From positions 1-53,903 of the forward strand of contig DYDA01000002.1 in NCBI GenBank assembly GCA_020718105.1: a stretch of DNA of 53,903 nt, read 5' to 3'. Below the pieces are notes generated by a model. The model had not been told where the DNA came from. It searched no databases and saw only the letters and a program-made list of their open reading frames with translations. The position numbers and the translations under genes are program-made. Origin of the DNA: Micavibrio sp. GTDB taxonomy: Bacteria; Pseudomonadota; Alphaproteobacteria; UBA9219. Positions 53,799 through 53,903 of this stretch are shown one piece after another. Position 1 is the first letter of the stretch. The number at the start of each line of letters is the position of its first letter.

Positions 53799-53903
53799 CA
53801 CTTCAAGAGTTGTTTTTCTGGAACAGAAAAAACAAGAAAATGGGATGCCCGCCTTCGCGGGCATGACGGGTTTATGTTTAGTATTAAGCCTATGCCGTCA
53901 TCC
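53799..53903. repeat. Family A REP doublet A6, cut by the window end
   Basis: A copy of the dispersed motif (CACTTCAAGAGTTG, 53799-53812) and an A-rich stretch precede the REP at 53842-53868. The second, inverted REP begins at 53896 (CGTCATCC) and runs off the window. The layout matches A2. Confidence 0.75.

Overview
The window is a 53.9 kb piece of an alphaproteobacterial chromosome. The class-level evidence is a full-length CckA cell-cycle kinase, a DUF4167 protein, an adrenodoxin-type ferredoxin beside its TrxR-like reductase, and the rplU-rpmA-obgE order. I cannot place it below class level from sequence alone. Genes are mostly housekeeping, tightly packed and intact. I see no rRNA, tRNA, CRISPR array, prophage or transposase.

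Layout. 0.3-2.4 kb: a double-domain GNAT acetyltransferase followed after 12 bases by a histone-deacetylase-family enzyme. 2.6-6.6 kb (minus strand): cckA then tldD. 6.9-9.3 kb: ftsK. 9.5-16.6 kb: kdpFABCD, with overlapping starts and stops and no kdpE. 16.9-22.7 kb: an RhlE-type helicase, then a MurC/Mpl-like ligase, recF and glmU on the minus strand. 22.8-24.6 kb: an inserted gene of unknown function sits in front of gph and has left a 30-base duplication of the gph 5' end. 24.6-27.9 kb (minus): a lipoprotein, an ABC-2 permease, obgE, rpmA and rplU. 28.2-29.9 kb: a ferredoxin reductase, a 2Fe-2S ferredoxin and a coupled small gene. 29.9-37.5 kb (minus): purB, a lipoprotein, a lone HypF-C carbamoyltransferase-like gene, ftsY, mtaB, DUF4167 and a CorC/CNNM-family protein. 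37.9-42.8 kb: a GT41 (SPINDLY/OGT) glycosyltransferase, purD, xseA and a small gene. 43.2-50.9 kb: a fasciclin protein, a prepilin peptidase, murJ, trpS and a SWIM-SNF2 ATPase. 51.2-52.9 kb (minus): purE-purK. 53.2-53.8 kb: a degenerate GGDEF protein.

The most distinctive layer is intergenic. At least two families of palindromic elements occupy the spacers. Family A resembles REP doublets (REPINs): inverted pairs of a GTCATCCCCGC...GCGGGGAT palindrome, in at least two copies enclosed by longer outer inverted arms. Family B has C-rich 19-21-base terminal palindromes, a central GGGGAGGGGT/ACCCCTCCCC pair and two internal hairpins. The stem sequences of those hairpins differ from copy to copy yet stay self-complementary. 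A third short motif (around TATACTCAAAACAGTTCAAGnGTTGG) recurs about ten times, often at element edges. The rpmA-obgE spacer is a 205-base element bounded by a perfect 32-base inverted repeat that leaves obgE without a visible Shine-Dalgarno sequence.

Protein-level points to follow up are: KdpD with Lys in place of the phosphatase Thr/Asn and no adjacent KdpE; a GGDEF protein with APDEF but an intact RxxD inhibitory site; a HypF C-terminal domain standing alone; PurE with lysine-rich tails at both ends; and the acetyltransferase/deacetylase pair. All functions are inferred by reading sequence motifs; no database search was run.
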